A stretch of DNA of 64,000 nucleotides from Delphinapterus leucas (GCF_002288925.2 NW_022098062.1:7695681-7759680), one strand, 5' to 3'. Counted from the stretch's first letter, positions 1 to 11,209 are shown. The notes: generated by a model not told the origin, from the sequence alone. Translations and numbers: made by a program.

Positions 1-29
1 GCATCACTCTGTTAGGCAGAGTACGGTCT

Positions 30-250
30 TGGATTAAGCACAGGAGTTTGAGAGCCAAGGAGACTTGGGTTTGAGTCACAGCTCAGCAGCTAATTAAATG
101 CCTATGACATTGGGAGAGTTATCAAAGCTTTCTAAGTCACAGTTTTGGTCTTGATAAAAGGGAGTTAATAATATCACTTGCTTCACAGGGTTGTTAGGAG
201 AATTAAATGATACAGAAAATATAAAGCACTTAAATGGTACCAGACATATA
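30..250 (+). mobile_element. MIR SINE
   Basis: The block runs through a tRNA-like part (ttgggtttgagtcacagctc), the MIR core and an end with atataaagcacttaaatgg. This order matches the MIR consensus as I remember it, tRNA side first. It is diverged and inactive, with no clear target duplication. Confidence 0.8.
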
Positions 251-599
251 TTACACACCAAAAAAATGTCAGCTGTAAAGATACAGATAGGCAATATATA
301 GAGAAAAACCCTAAAGATGAATAAGCATATGGAGAGATGCTGAAATTAATTAGTGATCAAAGAAAGAGAAATTATACCTAGTAGAATGGCAAAATGAGGA
401 TAATGTCAAGTTTTGGTGGGAAGGGGTGCGGAGCCTTTGTGCCTGGCTAGAGGACTATTGAGTGGTGCAGCAGTGTTGACACACTTAAGCAAATTACAAT
501 CTAGCAAACTCTATGTCCAGCACTTGTGGAATATAACTGAGACAGATTCTTACACAGGTCCATAAGAATGAGGCAGGCTGGGACCTGGGACCTGGGAAC

Positions 600-1050
600 C
601 TTTGCTGCAGTGCTTGCACCTGGACAAACGTCTCCTCAAGCAACAGAATACAAAGAAACTATAGGGACTAAAATAACTGGGTGCATGCACAGTTGGGGCA
701 AATTATGAACAAGATACAAAAAGACCAAATCCCAGCTGCCACTTCTGAGGTGCTGGGAGCAAAAGCAGGGTACTGTGCATGATCCCTGCACATGGCACCA
801 CCAAGGGGGTGGGCTGACCACCTGAGCCACGCCTCCAACCCAACCCACCCATCTGTCCCTACGCTCACCGCATTTAAGGAAATAGCCCACAGTCCTCGGA
901 AAGTGAGCAAGGGCACCTCTTTCTCGTTCTCGCTCCCTCATGCTGCAGCATGAGTCCCAGAAAAGCCTTGCCTGAATTTCTCATCTGACCTCTGATCAAT
1001 TTCTCCTAATTAAAGCATCCAAGGGCTCAGGTCGGTAATCCATTGCAACA
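600..1050 (+). mobile_element. Degenerate ERV LTR-like block
   Basis: The right half resembles the R-U5 end of a class I endogenous retrovirus LTR: a pyrimidine-rich stretch, a variant poly(A) signal region (cctaattaaag near 1007) and an end with ggtcggtaa near 1031. Such endings are common in ERV LTRs. The left edge is vague and no target duplication was found. The family is not identified. Confidence 0.4.
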
Positions 1051-1881
1051 TTTGTGGCGAGGGAGTTGAAGGCATCTGGTGTCCATTGCTGGGAGTGTGG
1101 GCAGATACGATGGGGTGGGAGCACATACTAGAGTACCAGCAGCACCAAAGAGCAGCAAACTGGATATGTTCATGGTTAGATCCTAAAAACTTTGCTAAGG
1201 GGAAAAAAAAGAAAGAAAAAGAAGTTGATATATAATGCAATACACATTTTACATGACAAAAAGGACAAAAAATACTTAGTAAACACAATACTGCCTGTGA
1301 GGTTGGAACAAGAATGGAAGTGAGGAATTGGAATTAAAAGAGATAAAATTTTAAAAATATATCACAATAGAGGGGCCCTGCACAGACAATAGTACGGTGG
1401 TTCACTGAGGACTATGTTTAGCTCAACTCTCTATACCTGAAGCATAAAAACTAATTAGCAAAGGGAATGGCCTGGCACATCCTGTGGAAAAGCAGGATGA
1501 TCTATGTGGACTATCAGTTTCACTTCTGGCATGACAGTGCAAGGAGATCCAAGGAGCTGTCCCCTTGCCAAACTGGTGAAAATTATTTTAAAAAAAGTTA
1601 AGTTCTTTGGAAATGGTCCTGAGGGCATACAGAAAAAAAGAAACATTTACTTAAGAAAATCTACTAAACTCTAAGAAAAGCAAAAGTCTTGGTGTTTAAA
1701 CCAAAACCTGCTCCCTCCTCCCAGCCCAGGGAGACAGAAACTCCACTCCAGGCTGGGGCAGCAAGCTCCCAGAGGGCTAGCTTCTCATGAGGGGCTGGTC
1801 ATCGGCATTTCTCATCCTGCCCCCAGCCAGCTGTGGCTGAAGCTAACTTCTGTGTACATGGTTCTTAGTTTAAAGAATAAA
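1051..1881. other. No gene or clear repeat
   Basis: This stretch holds A-rich runs (around 1200-1230 and 1585-1600) and a GC-richer part at 1700-1850. I see no ORF with recognisable protein, no splice-like structure and no repeat I can name. Confidence 0.5.
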
Positions 1882-1899
1882 AGGAATAAGGAATATCTT

Positions 1900-2090
1900 T
1901 TATTATTGAAGTATAATTGGTTTATAATGTTGTGTCAACTACTGCTGTACAGCAAAGTGATTCAGTTATAAATATATTCAGTTATACATACATATATATA
2001 TACATATATATATATTCTTTTCCATTATGGCTTATCATATGATAATGAATATTGTTCTCTGTGCTATACAGTGGGACCTTGCCTTTTATC

Positions 2091-2151
<61 letters not shown>

Positions 2152-2469
2152 AATATATGTATATATAAAATACCTTACATCTGCTCACCCCACCTCCCAT
2201 TCCCTCTCCCCCAACCCCCTCCCCCTTGGCAACCATCAATCTGTTCTCTATGTCCGTGAGTCTGTTTCTGGTTCATAGATAGGTTCATTTGTGTCGTATT
2301 TTAGATTCCACGTATAAGTGATATCATATGATATTTGCCTTTCTCTGTCTGACTCACTTCACTTAGTATGATAATCTCTAGGTCCATCCATGTTGCTGCA
2401 AATGTATTATTTCATTCCTTTTTATGGCTGAGTAGTATTCCATTATATATATATGTACAACATCTTTTT
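1900..2469 (-). mobile_element. L1 3' end, 5'-truncated (older insertion)
   Basis: Read on the reverse strand this is the 3' UTR and ORF2 tail of a cetartiodactyl L1. On the plus strand it starts with tattgaagtataattgg and ends in the ORF2 part that normally encodes the WNIQWNIT-like region (gctgagtagtattccatta). The target duplication aggaataaggaatat-ctt lies at 1882-1899 and again at 2470-2488. An internal microsatellite has expanded at 2093-2151. Confidence 0.85.
2093..2151. repeat. (CT)n(TA)n microsatellite
   Basis: About 17 CT units run directly into about 12 TA units, inside the 3' UTR of the reverse-strand L1. It creates spurious low-complexity ORFs on both strands. Confidence 0.95.
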
Positions 2470-2488
2470 AGGAATAAGGAATATTCTT

Positions 2489-2806
2489 TTTTTTTTAACA
2501 TCTTTGTTGGAGTATAATTGCCTTACAATGGTGTATTAGTTTCTGCTGTATAACAAAGTGAATCAGCTATACATATACATATATCCCCATATCTCCTCTC
2601 TCTTGCGTCTCCCTCCCACCCTCCCTATCCCACCCCTCTAGGTGGTCACAAAGCACCCAGCTGATCTCCCTGTGCTATGTGGCTGCTTCCCACTAGCTAT
2701 CTATTTTACATTTGGTAGTGTATATATTCCATGCCACTCTCTCACTTTGTCCCAGCTTACCCTTCCCCCTCCCCGTGTCCTCAAGTCCATTCTCTACATC
2801 TGTGTC
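2489..2806 (-). mobile_element. L1 3' UTR, 5'-truncated (younger insertion)
   Basis: A poly(T) start followed by aacatctttgttggagtat and the pyrimidine-rich 3' UTR identify a reverse-strand, severely 5'-truncated L1 of the younger type also seen at 16403, 41391 and 56185. The 19-bp target duplication aggaataaggaatattctt is exact at 2470-2488 and 2810-2828. Confidence 0.92.
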
Positions 2807-2834
2807 TTTAGGAATAAGGAATATTCTTGATGCC

Positions 2835-4668
2835 TCTGTTATTCAAGCACTATTCTAGGTGCTGGAGATTAGCAGGAGGAGAAGGGGCCAAAGTGCCTAT
2901 CCTTGTACAGCTTACATTTTCAGTGAGGAGAGACATACAATAAACAGAGAAATAAATATGTAGATAATATGATATCAGGCAGTGATAAATTCTATAAAGA
3001 CAGTAAAGCAATCTAAGGGACAGAGATTGATGGAAGGGGTGGGTGCTATTTTGGATAGGATAGTCAGGGAAAGCCTCTCTGACAAGGAGCATTTTGAGCA
3101 GACACCTAAGTGAAGGGAGGGAGGGAAATGTGAATATCTGGGGGAAGAACATTTCAGGCATCAGGAGCCTCATGGTCAAGGGCTCTAAGACAGGAGTGTG
3201 CTCGGCAGCTTGCAGGACCAGCAAGGAGGCAGTGTGACTGGAGCAAAGTGGGAGATGGGCAAAGAGGTCATAGGTGAAACCACAGAGGTAGGCAGGGAAG
3301 AGATTCTAATATTATGGTGTCCTTGCAGTTGTCCCAGGAAGGGATAACTGGCTTGGACAAAGGTAAGAGCAAAAGAAAGGGGGAAAGTAATTAATTTCTG
3401 GCCTCATTCCTAAAGCAGAGTTGACAGGCCTTGCTAACAGATTAGATGGGGAGTCAACAAGTGAGAGTCAAGAATGAAAAAGAGAGAGGGAGGGAATAAA
3501 AGAGGATTGAAGAATGACTCCAAGGGTTTTGGGCCTGAGCAACTAGGCAAATGGAGGAAACACTTGTTAGGATGGTCCTGACTCGGGGAAGAGTACTCAG
3601 TGTTTATGTGGTCACGTCCATCTAAGGGCAGCCTAGTTTCCCCTCTTTACACAAGTCTAGCATTGTCAGAAATTTGATTTTGGTTGTGTTAAGTTTAAAA
3701 TGCTTATTAGTCATCCAACTGGAGATGTGGAATAGGCAGTTGGAAATATCGAAGTATAAATCTGGAGTTCAGGAAAGAGGTCAGACCTACCAAAATGAAA
3801 TGAGAAGTGATCAGTATATGGATGGTAACTAAAGCCATTGGACTACATGAGATTAGAAGAGGTCTGTGGCCTGAGTCCAAGTGCACATGATCACTTAGAG
3901 GTCAAAGAAATGAGGAAGAACCAGCCAAGAGACTGAAAAGGAGCAGCCTGTGAAGGAGGAAGAAATTAAAAGAGAGGAGTGTCCTCCAAACCAAGTGAAG
4001 ACAATGTCTGCAGTTGGAGGTGTTAATCCACTGCTGAGTTACTGCTGAGATATCGGGTGACAAGAGGAGTGAGAATTGACTCTTGGATTTGGAAAAGTGG
4101 AGGTTGTTGCCACCTTGCAAAGAGGATTTTCATGATATCATGGAAATGAAAGCCTAGTGGAATGATGCTCAAGAAAGAATGGGAAGAGAGGAGACTTGGA
4201 GAATAGACACCTAGTAAGTAAGGGGTTTTGTTATAAAGCAACAGAGGAAAATGGCTGGAGAATGCTATGAAGTCAGTGTACTTTTGCGTTTTGTTGTTTT
4301 TTTTAAGTATGAGAGAAAGTGAAGCTTTTTAAATGTTGTTTGGAGTGATCCTTTATAATGGGAAATGCTGATGATGCAAGAGAGAGATGAAAAACTGAAG
4401 GAACGAAATCCTTGAGTAGATGAGAGGTAGGCTCCAAAGCACCAGTGGAGGAACAGGAACAGTTGGGTTGGTCCACTATCAGGAAAGGCTGGCAGAGGAT
4501 GTACATACAGATGCAGGTAGGTTGAAAGGTTTCGTGGTGGGCGGATGTGGAAATTCCTTTACGACTGCATCTATTTTTTTGGCAAAATAAGAAGCAAGAT
4601 TATCAGTTGAGAGTAAGAGTAAGAAGGGGGGTGTTAGACGTTAAGGAGAGAGTATGTATGGGTTAAGG
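2835..4668 (-). mobile_element. L2 LINE, 3' part including ORF2 end
   Basis: On the reverse strand this block follows the L2 consensus from the 3' end (ctattctaggtgctgg on plus) into the C-terminal part of the reverse transcriptase ORF. The reverse translation of 2850-3224 keeps L2-like peptides such as PEMFFPQIF and VREAFPDYPI. It is interrupted by frameshifts and stops, so it is a fossil. It continues after two nested insertions at about 5368. Confidence 0.85.
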
Positions 4669-4929
4669 CAGCGGTCCCCGACCTTTTTGGCACCAGGGAC
4701 CGGTTTCATGGAAGACAGTTTTTCCACGGAGCCGGGGGGTGGGGGGATGGTTCAGGCAGTAATGTGAGTGACGGGGGGGCGGGGGGGGGTTCAGGTGATA
4801 ATGCAAGCGATGGGGAGCGGCAGATGAAGCTTTACTCGCTCGCCCGCCACTCACCTCCTGCTGCGTGGCCCAGTTCCTCACAGACCACGGACTGCTATCG
4901 GTCCGCGGCCTGGGGGTTGGGGACCCCTG
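4669..4929. mobile_element. Non-autonomous hAT transposon (Tip100-like ends)
   Basis: The element has terminal inverted repeats: cagcggtccccgacc at the left and ggttggggacccctg at the right. It is flanked by an exact 8-bp duplication, ggttaagg, at 4661-4668 and 4930-4937, the length expected of hAT transposons. It is 261 bp with no transposase, and it sits inside the L2. I recall such ends from MER45/Arthur-type elements. Confidence 0.9.
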
Positions 4930-4937
4930 GGTTAAGG

Positions 4938-5367
4938 TATTATTTTTCTATGAGTAGCAGAAGCTCAAAATAACAGTGGCTTACATAAGTTAGAAATTTG
5001 TAAGTAGGCCACCTAGTGCTGCTGTGGGAGACCTCCTCCGTGGGGTCTAAGGGTCTTCCAGCTTTCTATTCCACCGTTCTTGGGACATGACCCTCATCCT
5101 TATAGTCTGAAATGAAGGTCCAGCTGTCAAATACATGTTTTAAGCGGCAAAATAAAGAAGAGAGAAGAGGTCAACTGATTGGGCACCTGCAGTCTTTTAA
5201 AGGAAGTATTCAGAAGTTGCCACATGACAATTCCACTGGGCACAATTGGGCTACAGTCCCACACAGGGAAGATGGGGAAATGTAGTCTTCTGGGCAACCA
5301 TATATCCAACTGAAGATTTGATTACTAAGGATATTACAGATATTGTGGGATGACTACCTGTTGGTAT
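4938..5367. mobile_element. Unassigned ancient insertion inside L2
   Basis: L2-like sequence stops at the hAT element and resumes near 5368 with agtatgaaatag, so about 430 bp here is foreign to the L2. Phrases such as gggaaatgtagtcttctggg recall an old mammal-wide repeat whose name I cannot give. No terminal repeats or target duplication were found. Confidence 0.45.
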
Positions 5368-6320
5368 CACAGTATGAAATAGTTATTTTGGAGAATGGGA
5401 TAAGGAATGAAGGAAAGGTAGTACAATTTTTGAGTAGCTATATCCTACTTCTTCAGTGTGAGTGAGTAGGGAGAGGTGGGGTTTTGCCAGGTGCATTTAA
5501 CAGAGGAAAAGAGCAAGGGAGTTGAGGATATACTCAAGGGAAAGATTATAGTGATGTGATTTGGAATCCAAGCTGAGTAACAAGCAGGAGAGGGCAAGAG
5601 ACAATGGAGAGAAGTTTCAGAGAGCAAAATAACGAAGAGAAGCCAATGCGTAGAAGTTAGTGATGGGATTCAAATAATTTTGGAGGAGAGGTGCTGACAT
5701 GAGTGAGAGAAGGAGATTAGCTGGGAGTCAGAGTGGGAAGGCAGAGCAGTTACTGGGAGTGACAAAGTCTAGGGCATGAGTGAAGTTAGAGGATAACTCC
5801 TCACTTCGTTGGAATTGAAGGGTTCAAAGATATGAAAAGGCCGGGTGTTGTGTGAATCATCCATGTAGATGATGAAGTGGCTAAGACCAATGACAGGAAG
5901 AGATGAAGGGAATGATTCCAGCAAGGATGGCTAACAGGTAACTGCAACGGGGGCTGACAGATAACATGTGCTTCAAAGGAGCTGGTGATTTAGAGGAAGG
6001 GTGGAAGAGAGATGGCCTGGAAGCAGCAAGGAAGAAAAGGGGAACCCTTGGTGCATTCCAGACTGCAGTAGGTGGGTTGTGGATGCACCAGCAGCCACCA
6101 TTTGGAGGGGTTCCTGGGAAGCGATGCTTTGGGGCATAGCGAGGATTGACTGAGCAAGAAGGTGTTGAGCCAGGGTTCACTGAACAAGTCGAGTAGAGCT
6201 TGAGCATCCCCTAAGGGGATGTTGCCAGTGATAGATACCATGGGTTCCAGAGGTGCAGGGAAAGGTCTTATGGGTCTGAAGAGGTGGGAAACTGAGTGGC
6301 ATCTGTATTGGAACATTTTT
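5368..6320 (-). mobile_element. L2 LINE, internal ORF2 region (continuation)
   Basis: Purine-rich sequence on the plus strand matches the reverse complement of the L2 coding region, continuing the element that starts at 2835. Together the two parts give about 2.8 kb of L2, most of the roughly 3.3 kb full length. The 5' limit is blurred. Reverse ORFs at 5881-6316 are broken pieces in more than one frame. Confidence 0.65.
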
Positions 6321-6660
6321 GTGTGGGGATATGAGTAGAGTGGGAAAGGAGGTAAACAGTGTTGTAGGGCCTGATGAGATTAGCCCTGAAAGTCTTTAGA
6401 GGAAGATGTATCATCGGTTCTACATGTAGCCTCCTTTGGGGATTGGTGTGCCAGGAAATGTCTTCACAACAGGGGTGGGGTGTCTTACCAGGGACAGATG
6501 GAGCCCTAGGGGCTTCCCTTAAATCTTCTGAGGACCATGTCACAGCCACAGGTGGGCTGTCGAGCGCTGACAGCCTGGAATTCTGGACGCACTCTTGATA
6601 GAGTTCAGGGCGTGGGTTTGCAGCAGGGGGGCAGTCAAACCAGGATAATCTTCCTTGGGA
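6321..6660. other. No gene; possible L2 5' debris
   Basis: I cannot assign this stretch. It may be the decayed 5' end of the L2 or unique sequence. The ORFs on both strands (6268-6598) resemble no protein I know. Confidence 0.4.
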
Positions 6661-6664
6661 TTAT

Positions 6665-7020
6665 CTCAAAAGATGCTGAATGAAAACACACTTGACAAAA
6701 TGCAATTCCTGTTCCTGATTTAAATTCAGAAGAGAGGGGCGTTTTTTTCATGTAGAATTAAAGCCAACATCATGCTTAAAAGTTAAAAAAGCATTTCTGT
6801 TAACGTCAGGAATAAGAAAAGGATGCCCACTGTCATCACAATTATTCAACATTATTTTGGAGACAACGATGTACATACTGGAAAAAGTAATACATTTTGA
6901 AAAGGAAGTTGAAAAATAACCATTTTTAGATATGAATGTAAGTCTGGAAAAACTAAGAGCAGCACTTTAAAAACTATTAACAGCTAAAAAAGAATTTAGC
7001 AAAATGGCTGGTTAAAAAAT
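6665..7020 (+). mobile_element. Ancient L1/HAL1 ORF2 fragment
   Basis: The sequence follows the reverse transcriptase region of L1 ORF2: a degraded match to the DKIQ part (gacaaaatgcaattcc), then gccaacatcatgcttaa and caggaataagaaaaggatg, corresponding to the RQGCPLSP segment. Multiple stops make it a dead fragment. Confidence 0.75.
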
Positions 7021-7084
7021 TCAGAATGTGAAAATAAATGGCTGTCTTTTATTTTATTTTATTATTTTATCTTATTAACATTAA

Positions 7085-7265
7085 CTAGCTAGAAAATATT
7101 ACCTCGTTTAGCCTCACAATGATATACTCACGAAAAGAGTGTTACTCCATTTTTTTAAATAGATGAAGAAATTGGAGCTCAGAGTAGTTAATTTACTTGT
7201 CCAAAATCACACAGTTGGTAAGTGGAAGAAGTGAAATTTGATCTCAGGTTTTAAGCTGGGTATCT
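7085..7265 (-). mobile_element. MIR SINE
   Basis: The plus strand reads atagatgaagaaattggagc, then ccaaaatcacacagttggtaagtgg, the typical reverse-strand MIR core and tRNA part. Confidence 0.75.
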
Positions 7266-7304
7266 TCTGTATGCTCACCTGGATCCTCTCTTCACCTTCC
7301 TCAC

Positions 7305-7716
7305 TCTGATTTGTTCCCTGGAGAACAAGACTCAGGTATTTTGTCAATGTTCTCCCCTGCCCTCGGCTTCCTATTGTGTTTTGCCAATGGGAGGCTCTGG
7401 CAGCTTACTGACTGGGGGGGAGTGAGGTCAGGATATTTATCTCCCACCTCCCTCCCCACTGGTGCCTCTTCGGAAGGCCACAGTGCAGGTCTGCTAATTT
7501 CCTTTTCACATCTTCTTCTGCAGGCTTCCCTTCTTTTGCCCTTCTGACCTAGGGGTGGTAAGGCTCCCTGCTGCTGCTGGCCCTTCTCTTCATCACCCCT
7601 TGTTGTTTTCCCTGAGGCTGCCCACACTTATGTAAGACAGTGCCTATATTGAGTTCCCCATCAATTACCTTGTTTTCAGTGCACCCTGCTCCCTGCTGGG
7701 GCCCCACTGATACAGA
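7305..7716 (+). mobile_element. Possible ancient ERVL-type LTR
   Basis: The right part (acctaggggtggtaaggct, then cctgctggggccccactgataca) resembles the end of an old mammalian LTR family as I remember it. No target duplication or TATA box is evident, and the family is unsure. Confidence 0.35.
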
Positions 7717-8355
7717 TCTGATTCTAAAACCTAGGCTCTTTCTTAGCAGGGGTCACATGTAAGCACAGGGGTGGGAATGAGTCAGAGGCTGGTGTATGGT
7801 CTGATGGAGGGGGGCTTGAATAGGCAAATGGAAGGAGAAAGATATTCCGAGGAGAGTGTTAATTGCACCGTTGAGAAGTTTCAAGACTTTCCAAGTTTTC
7901 AAGCAAGCAAAACCAGCGATTCATTGGCAAGGCTGGCAGATTCCCAAGGGCCACACTGGCCTGGGGGGAATGAATCAAGCACGTGTGTGTATGTGTTTTG
8001 GTGTGGGGTGGGTGGCTGTAGCATTCCACAAAATCTCTGCTCAAGATTGATGGCTTCATAACCTGCCTGGAGTCCTTGTGCTACTGCGGCTAAGTCATGA
8101 ATCATCAATGCCTGATCACTGCACTCCCACCAAAGAAGACCCGAAGGACACTCCTGAGCATGGGCAAGCGCTGGAACTGCTCCTCCTTGCCGGACACCGG
8201 AGCTGTGGCTGTGAGGAGGGAGGGTGGTGAGGTGCTGCAGGCAGGTGAAACTGCTTTCTGGGTTCCAGGACCCAGCAGCTTTGAATCAGAGAGCTACAGC
8301 AAGATCTCAATGAAGTGCTCATATCTGCCTGTCTTTTCAGCATCTTCCTTTGGTT
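7717..8355. other. No gene or clear repeat
   Basis: There is a short GT-rich patch at 7983-8015. ORFs at 7771-8061 and 8097-8408 have no recognisable domain and their overlapping frames are equally open, so I do not call them genes. Confidence 0.5.
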
Positions 8356-8590
8356 TTCATTTAATAGTTATTACAGTCACAACAACAGGAATTAGCAGTT
8401 TCAATTAATTGAATCAGGTGCTTATGTCAAATTGGGCTTTTACATACATTTTCTAGTCTGATTTTCTTGGCAGAAATGCGAGCTCAGTCTTCTATCCCAT
8501 TTTACAGAGGGAGAAACTGAAGCACGGTGAGTGGGCAAACAGAGTCAAACATGGCTCTGATCCAAAGCCTGAGCTCTTTTGACTACGGCT
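8356..8590 (-). mobile_element. MIR SINE
   Basis: Reverse-strand MIR pattern: acatacattttctagtctg, then cccattttacagagggagaaactgaagc, then gctctgatccaaagcctgagc at the tRNA side. Confidence 0.7.
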
Positions 8591-8689
8591 TTGGGGCCAA
8601 GAAACAGGAGAGACATCTGTCCTGCATCCTTTCTGTGATGGCTTCCATTGTCCCCTCTGTCTCAGGAATGACCTGGTTAGGCTATCTAC

Positions 8690-9113
8690 TGTTTTCTAGG
8701 GTGGCTGTAACAAAGTACCACAAACTGCGTGGCTTAAACAACAGAAATTCCTTGTCTCACAGTTTTGGACGCTAAAAGTCCAAGATCAAGGTGTCAGCCA
8801 GGCCCTGCTCTCTGAAGGCACTAGAGGATGATCTGTTCTGGGCCTCTCTCTTACCTTCTGGCAGTTCCTTGGCCGTGGCAGCGTAGCTCCAATCTTCCTA
8901 TGGTGTTCTCTTTGTGTGCAGGTCTCTGTCGAAATTTCCTATAAGGACATTTTTTTCGACAAGGACTCTAGTCCTGTTGGATTCAGGCTCACCCAAATGA
9001 TCTCATGTTAACTTGATAATCAGAAAAGACCTTATTTCTGAAGGTCATATCGACAGGTACTAGGGGTTAGGACTGCAACATCCTTCTGGGGGGCACAATT
9101 GAACCCATAAAAT
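8690..9113 (-). mobile_element. MaLR LTR (MST/MLT1 type)
   Basis: The plus strand reads gtggctgtaacaaagtacc, then gtggcttaaacaacagaaat and cacagttttggacgctaaaagtcc, and closes with acaattgaacccataa. This is the reverse complement of the ERVL-MaLR LTR seen in forward orientation at 29607. No internal retroviral sequence follows. Confidence 0.85.
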
Positions 9114-9960
9114 ATTCCCTTCCATACATCCTGGCTGCCCTGCTTGCTGTGCTCTGTGGGCTTCTTGCCAAGATATCCAGTCATCCTGTTATGTCTCCAC
9201 CTCAAGAACATCAAGAGGAGGCTAGGAACATGGGCCTCCTTTTGGAAGGTGGGGGTAGGGAACTAAGCCAAGGGAGGAAAAGCAGCAAATCCATCTGCCC
9301 TTTGCTGCCCTTGAGGAGAGTTAGTACCGTAAGAGGATTTGTGGCCTTGCTAACTCCCCAGCATCTCCATTTTGTGAAATGAGGGTTTGCGGCCGAAGCT
9401 CACCCAAGTGCACAGATTACCATTAGCAATAGCACGTCACAAGCACTGTACCTATTGTCCCGGCTGGCTCTCCAAATGCCAGACAGCCCTCCTGCCGGGG
9501 AATCTCACAGCGAAGAGGGCCCTGCTGCACCAGCAGGCTCAGTATCTCTCCCTGCCTGACAGCCCTGTCACTCAATATCCTGGAAGATAGAGAATCAATC
9601 CCAGTGCACCAGAGAGGAAACCGATCAGTCCAGGAAGAGAGGGCCTCGCGCAGAGATTAGCAGATCTTGGGGAAAAAAAAGAGTAACAGTAGCTAATTCA
9701 GTCACACTTAATTTAAAGTCTTCCCAATAAGAGGTTTAATCTAGATTGAATAAAGTAGGATCTGTGCATTTGCCAGTAACTGGAAAACTCTTGATGAAAT
9801 TTTGCAGGAGTTGTTGATCACCCAGTTTTCTTATTTCCTGCGTATCTCCAGTCCTGTGGATGATTATTGCTGAAGTGCCAGACTTTGTAAAAGGTTTTGC
9901 ACTTGATAACAACATCGAATAAGATGGGAGACATCATATTTGAATACAAATGACAGATTC
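9114..9960. other. Unique block, candidate conserved non-coding DNA
   Basis: No repeat or gene is recognised. The part at 9640-9950 is AT-moderate, not simple and not repeat-like, with homeobox-type cores (ggtttaatctagattg). Such blocks are sometimes conserved enhancers; this is inference only. Confidence 0.35.
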
Positions 9961-9961
9961 A

Positions 9962-10325
9962 AGTACACATACCACTTATTTATTCTTCATTCACTGTTCA
10001 TTCAGCAAACGTTCAATAAGCATCTGTTATGTGCTGGGTGTTGTGGTGGGCAGGTGTGGAGGTCACAGTTATGAATACAGTATGTTTTCTTTCCTTCAAG
10101 TGCTCTTGGTCTAGAAAACAGAATTGTAAATGATGAAACCATCACTCAGAGTGATAAGTACTCTGGCAGAAATTTGAGCAATGTGATTTGGGAAATGAAG
10201 AAGAGGGACAATTAATTCAGGGAGGGGGACAAGATGCTGGTTGGGAAAGGAGTCACAGAGGAAGTGATATTTGAGCTACGTTTTGAAGGATGAGTAGAAT
10301 TTTCCAGGAAGACACAACTTATTTT
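9962..10325 (-). mobile_element. L2 LINE 3' fragment
   Basis: The plus strand begins with attcattcactgttcattcagcaaacg and runs through atgtgctgggtgttg to gaggaagtgatatttgagctacg, the reverse complement of the L2 3' end and last ORF2 segment. Confidence 0.75.
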
Positions 10326-10440
10326 CAATCTCCTTTTTGCAACAGAGGGGCAACAGTGTCAAGTAACGTTTCCAAAGGTCCAGGCTGAGAATGGCAGAGC
10401 CACCCTTGAACCCTAGGTGTCTGACCTCAGAGGCAACATT
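10326..10440 (-). mobile_element. MIR SINE fragment
   Basis: Short reverse-strand MIR tRNA-side fragment, with tggcagagccacccttgaac followed by gtgtctgacctc. Confidence 0.55.
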
Positions 10441-11010
10441 CTTCTATGGCTCCATTCTTGCCATTTTTAGCCCCTTTGAGCCTGGGATTTGGGGGAGCTG
10501 GAGGCAGAAGCACCCAGAGAAGGCCCAGTGATGCCAAGAGAGGCTTGGAGTTCAGGATGGTCGGGGGCAGCCCCTCTGGCATGTGGTGGTGACGAACGCC
10601 ATCCTCCCAGCACAAGCCCGGCTGCATTTCTTCCTTCAACAACTGAACTGATTAGAAGGAAACTTCGACTTGATTAGTGATTATTGTCTCAGTGCAGCCG
10701 TGGCTGTAAGCCTGCTCATTTTGGGGAGGGGAGGGATGTTTTGCAAAAACACGAGCAGGCATCTTGCTTGTTGCCTGAGTGAAAGACAGGCTTCTTTCAG
10801 CCCCTCCCCACATCTGGTCTTTCTCTGTTTTGCTTCCAAACTGGTGTCAGCCTTTCCTGGGAGAGGACTGGGCGGGCAGGGCAGAGTGGAATCCTTCCCT
10901 GAACCAACGCTCTGGGGGCATGTGCATCTGGGATTGTGTGCCATCTCTGAATCCAGAGTCACAGAAGCTACACTTGAGCTGTGTGAAGTCTTCAGGCATC
11001 ACACATCTGC
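10441..11010. other. No gene or clear repeat
   Basis: GC-moderate unique sequence. Several overlapping ORFs exist on both strands (10670-11101, 10681-10962 and others), but none resembles a known protein, and their mutual overlap argues against coding. Confidence 0.5.
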
Positions 11011-11017
11011 TCAGTCT

Positions 11018-11200
11018 GTAGTCAGACCTGCCTGGGTTCAACCACATGGGACCAGGGGAAAGTTGCTTGACTTCTCTGTGCCTCAGTTTCCTCATCTGTA
11101 AAATGAGAATAATAATAGTATCTGTCTCATAAGTTTGTTGAGAGACCCAAATGAGATAATGTCAATAGTGCTATATGTTCACCATTATTATTAGTGTTGT
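11018..11200 (+). mobile_element. MIR SINE
   Basis: The run gacctgcctgggttcaacc, then tgtgcctcagtttcctcatctg and taaaatgagaataataatag is a clear forward MIR. Confidence 0.85.
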
Positions 11201-11209
11201 TGTTAAATA

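Noticed and set aside
8097..8408. 103-codon forward ORF
   Set aside because: No known family, ends in a MIR, and a 75-codon reverse ORF overlaps it.
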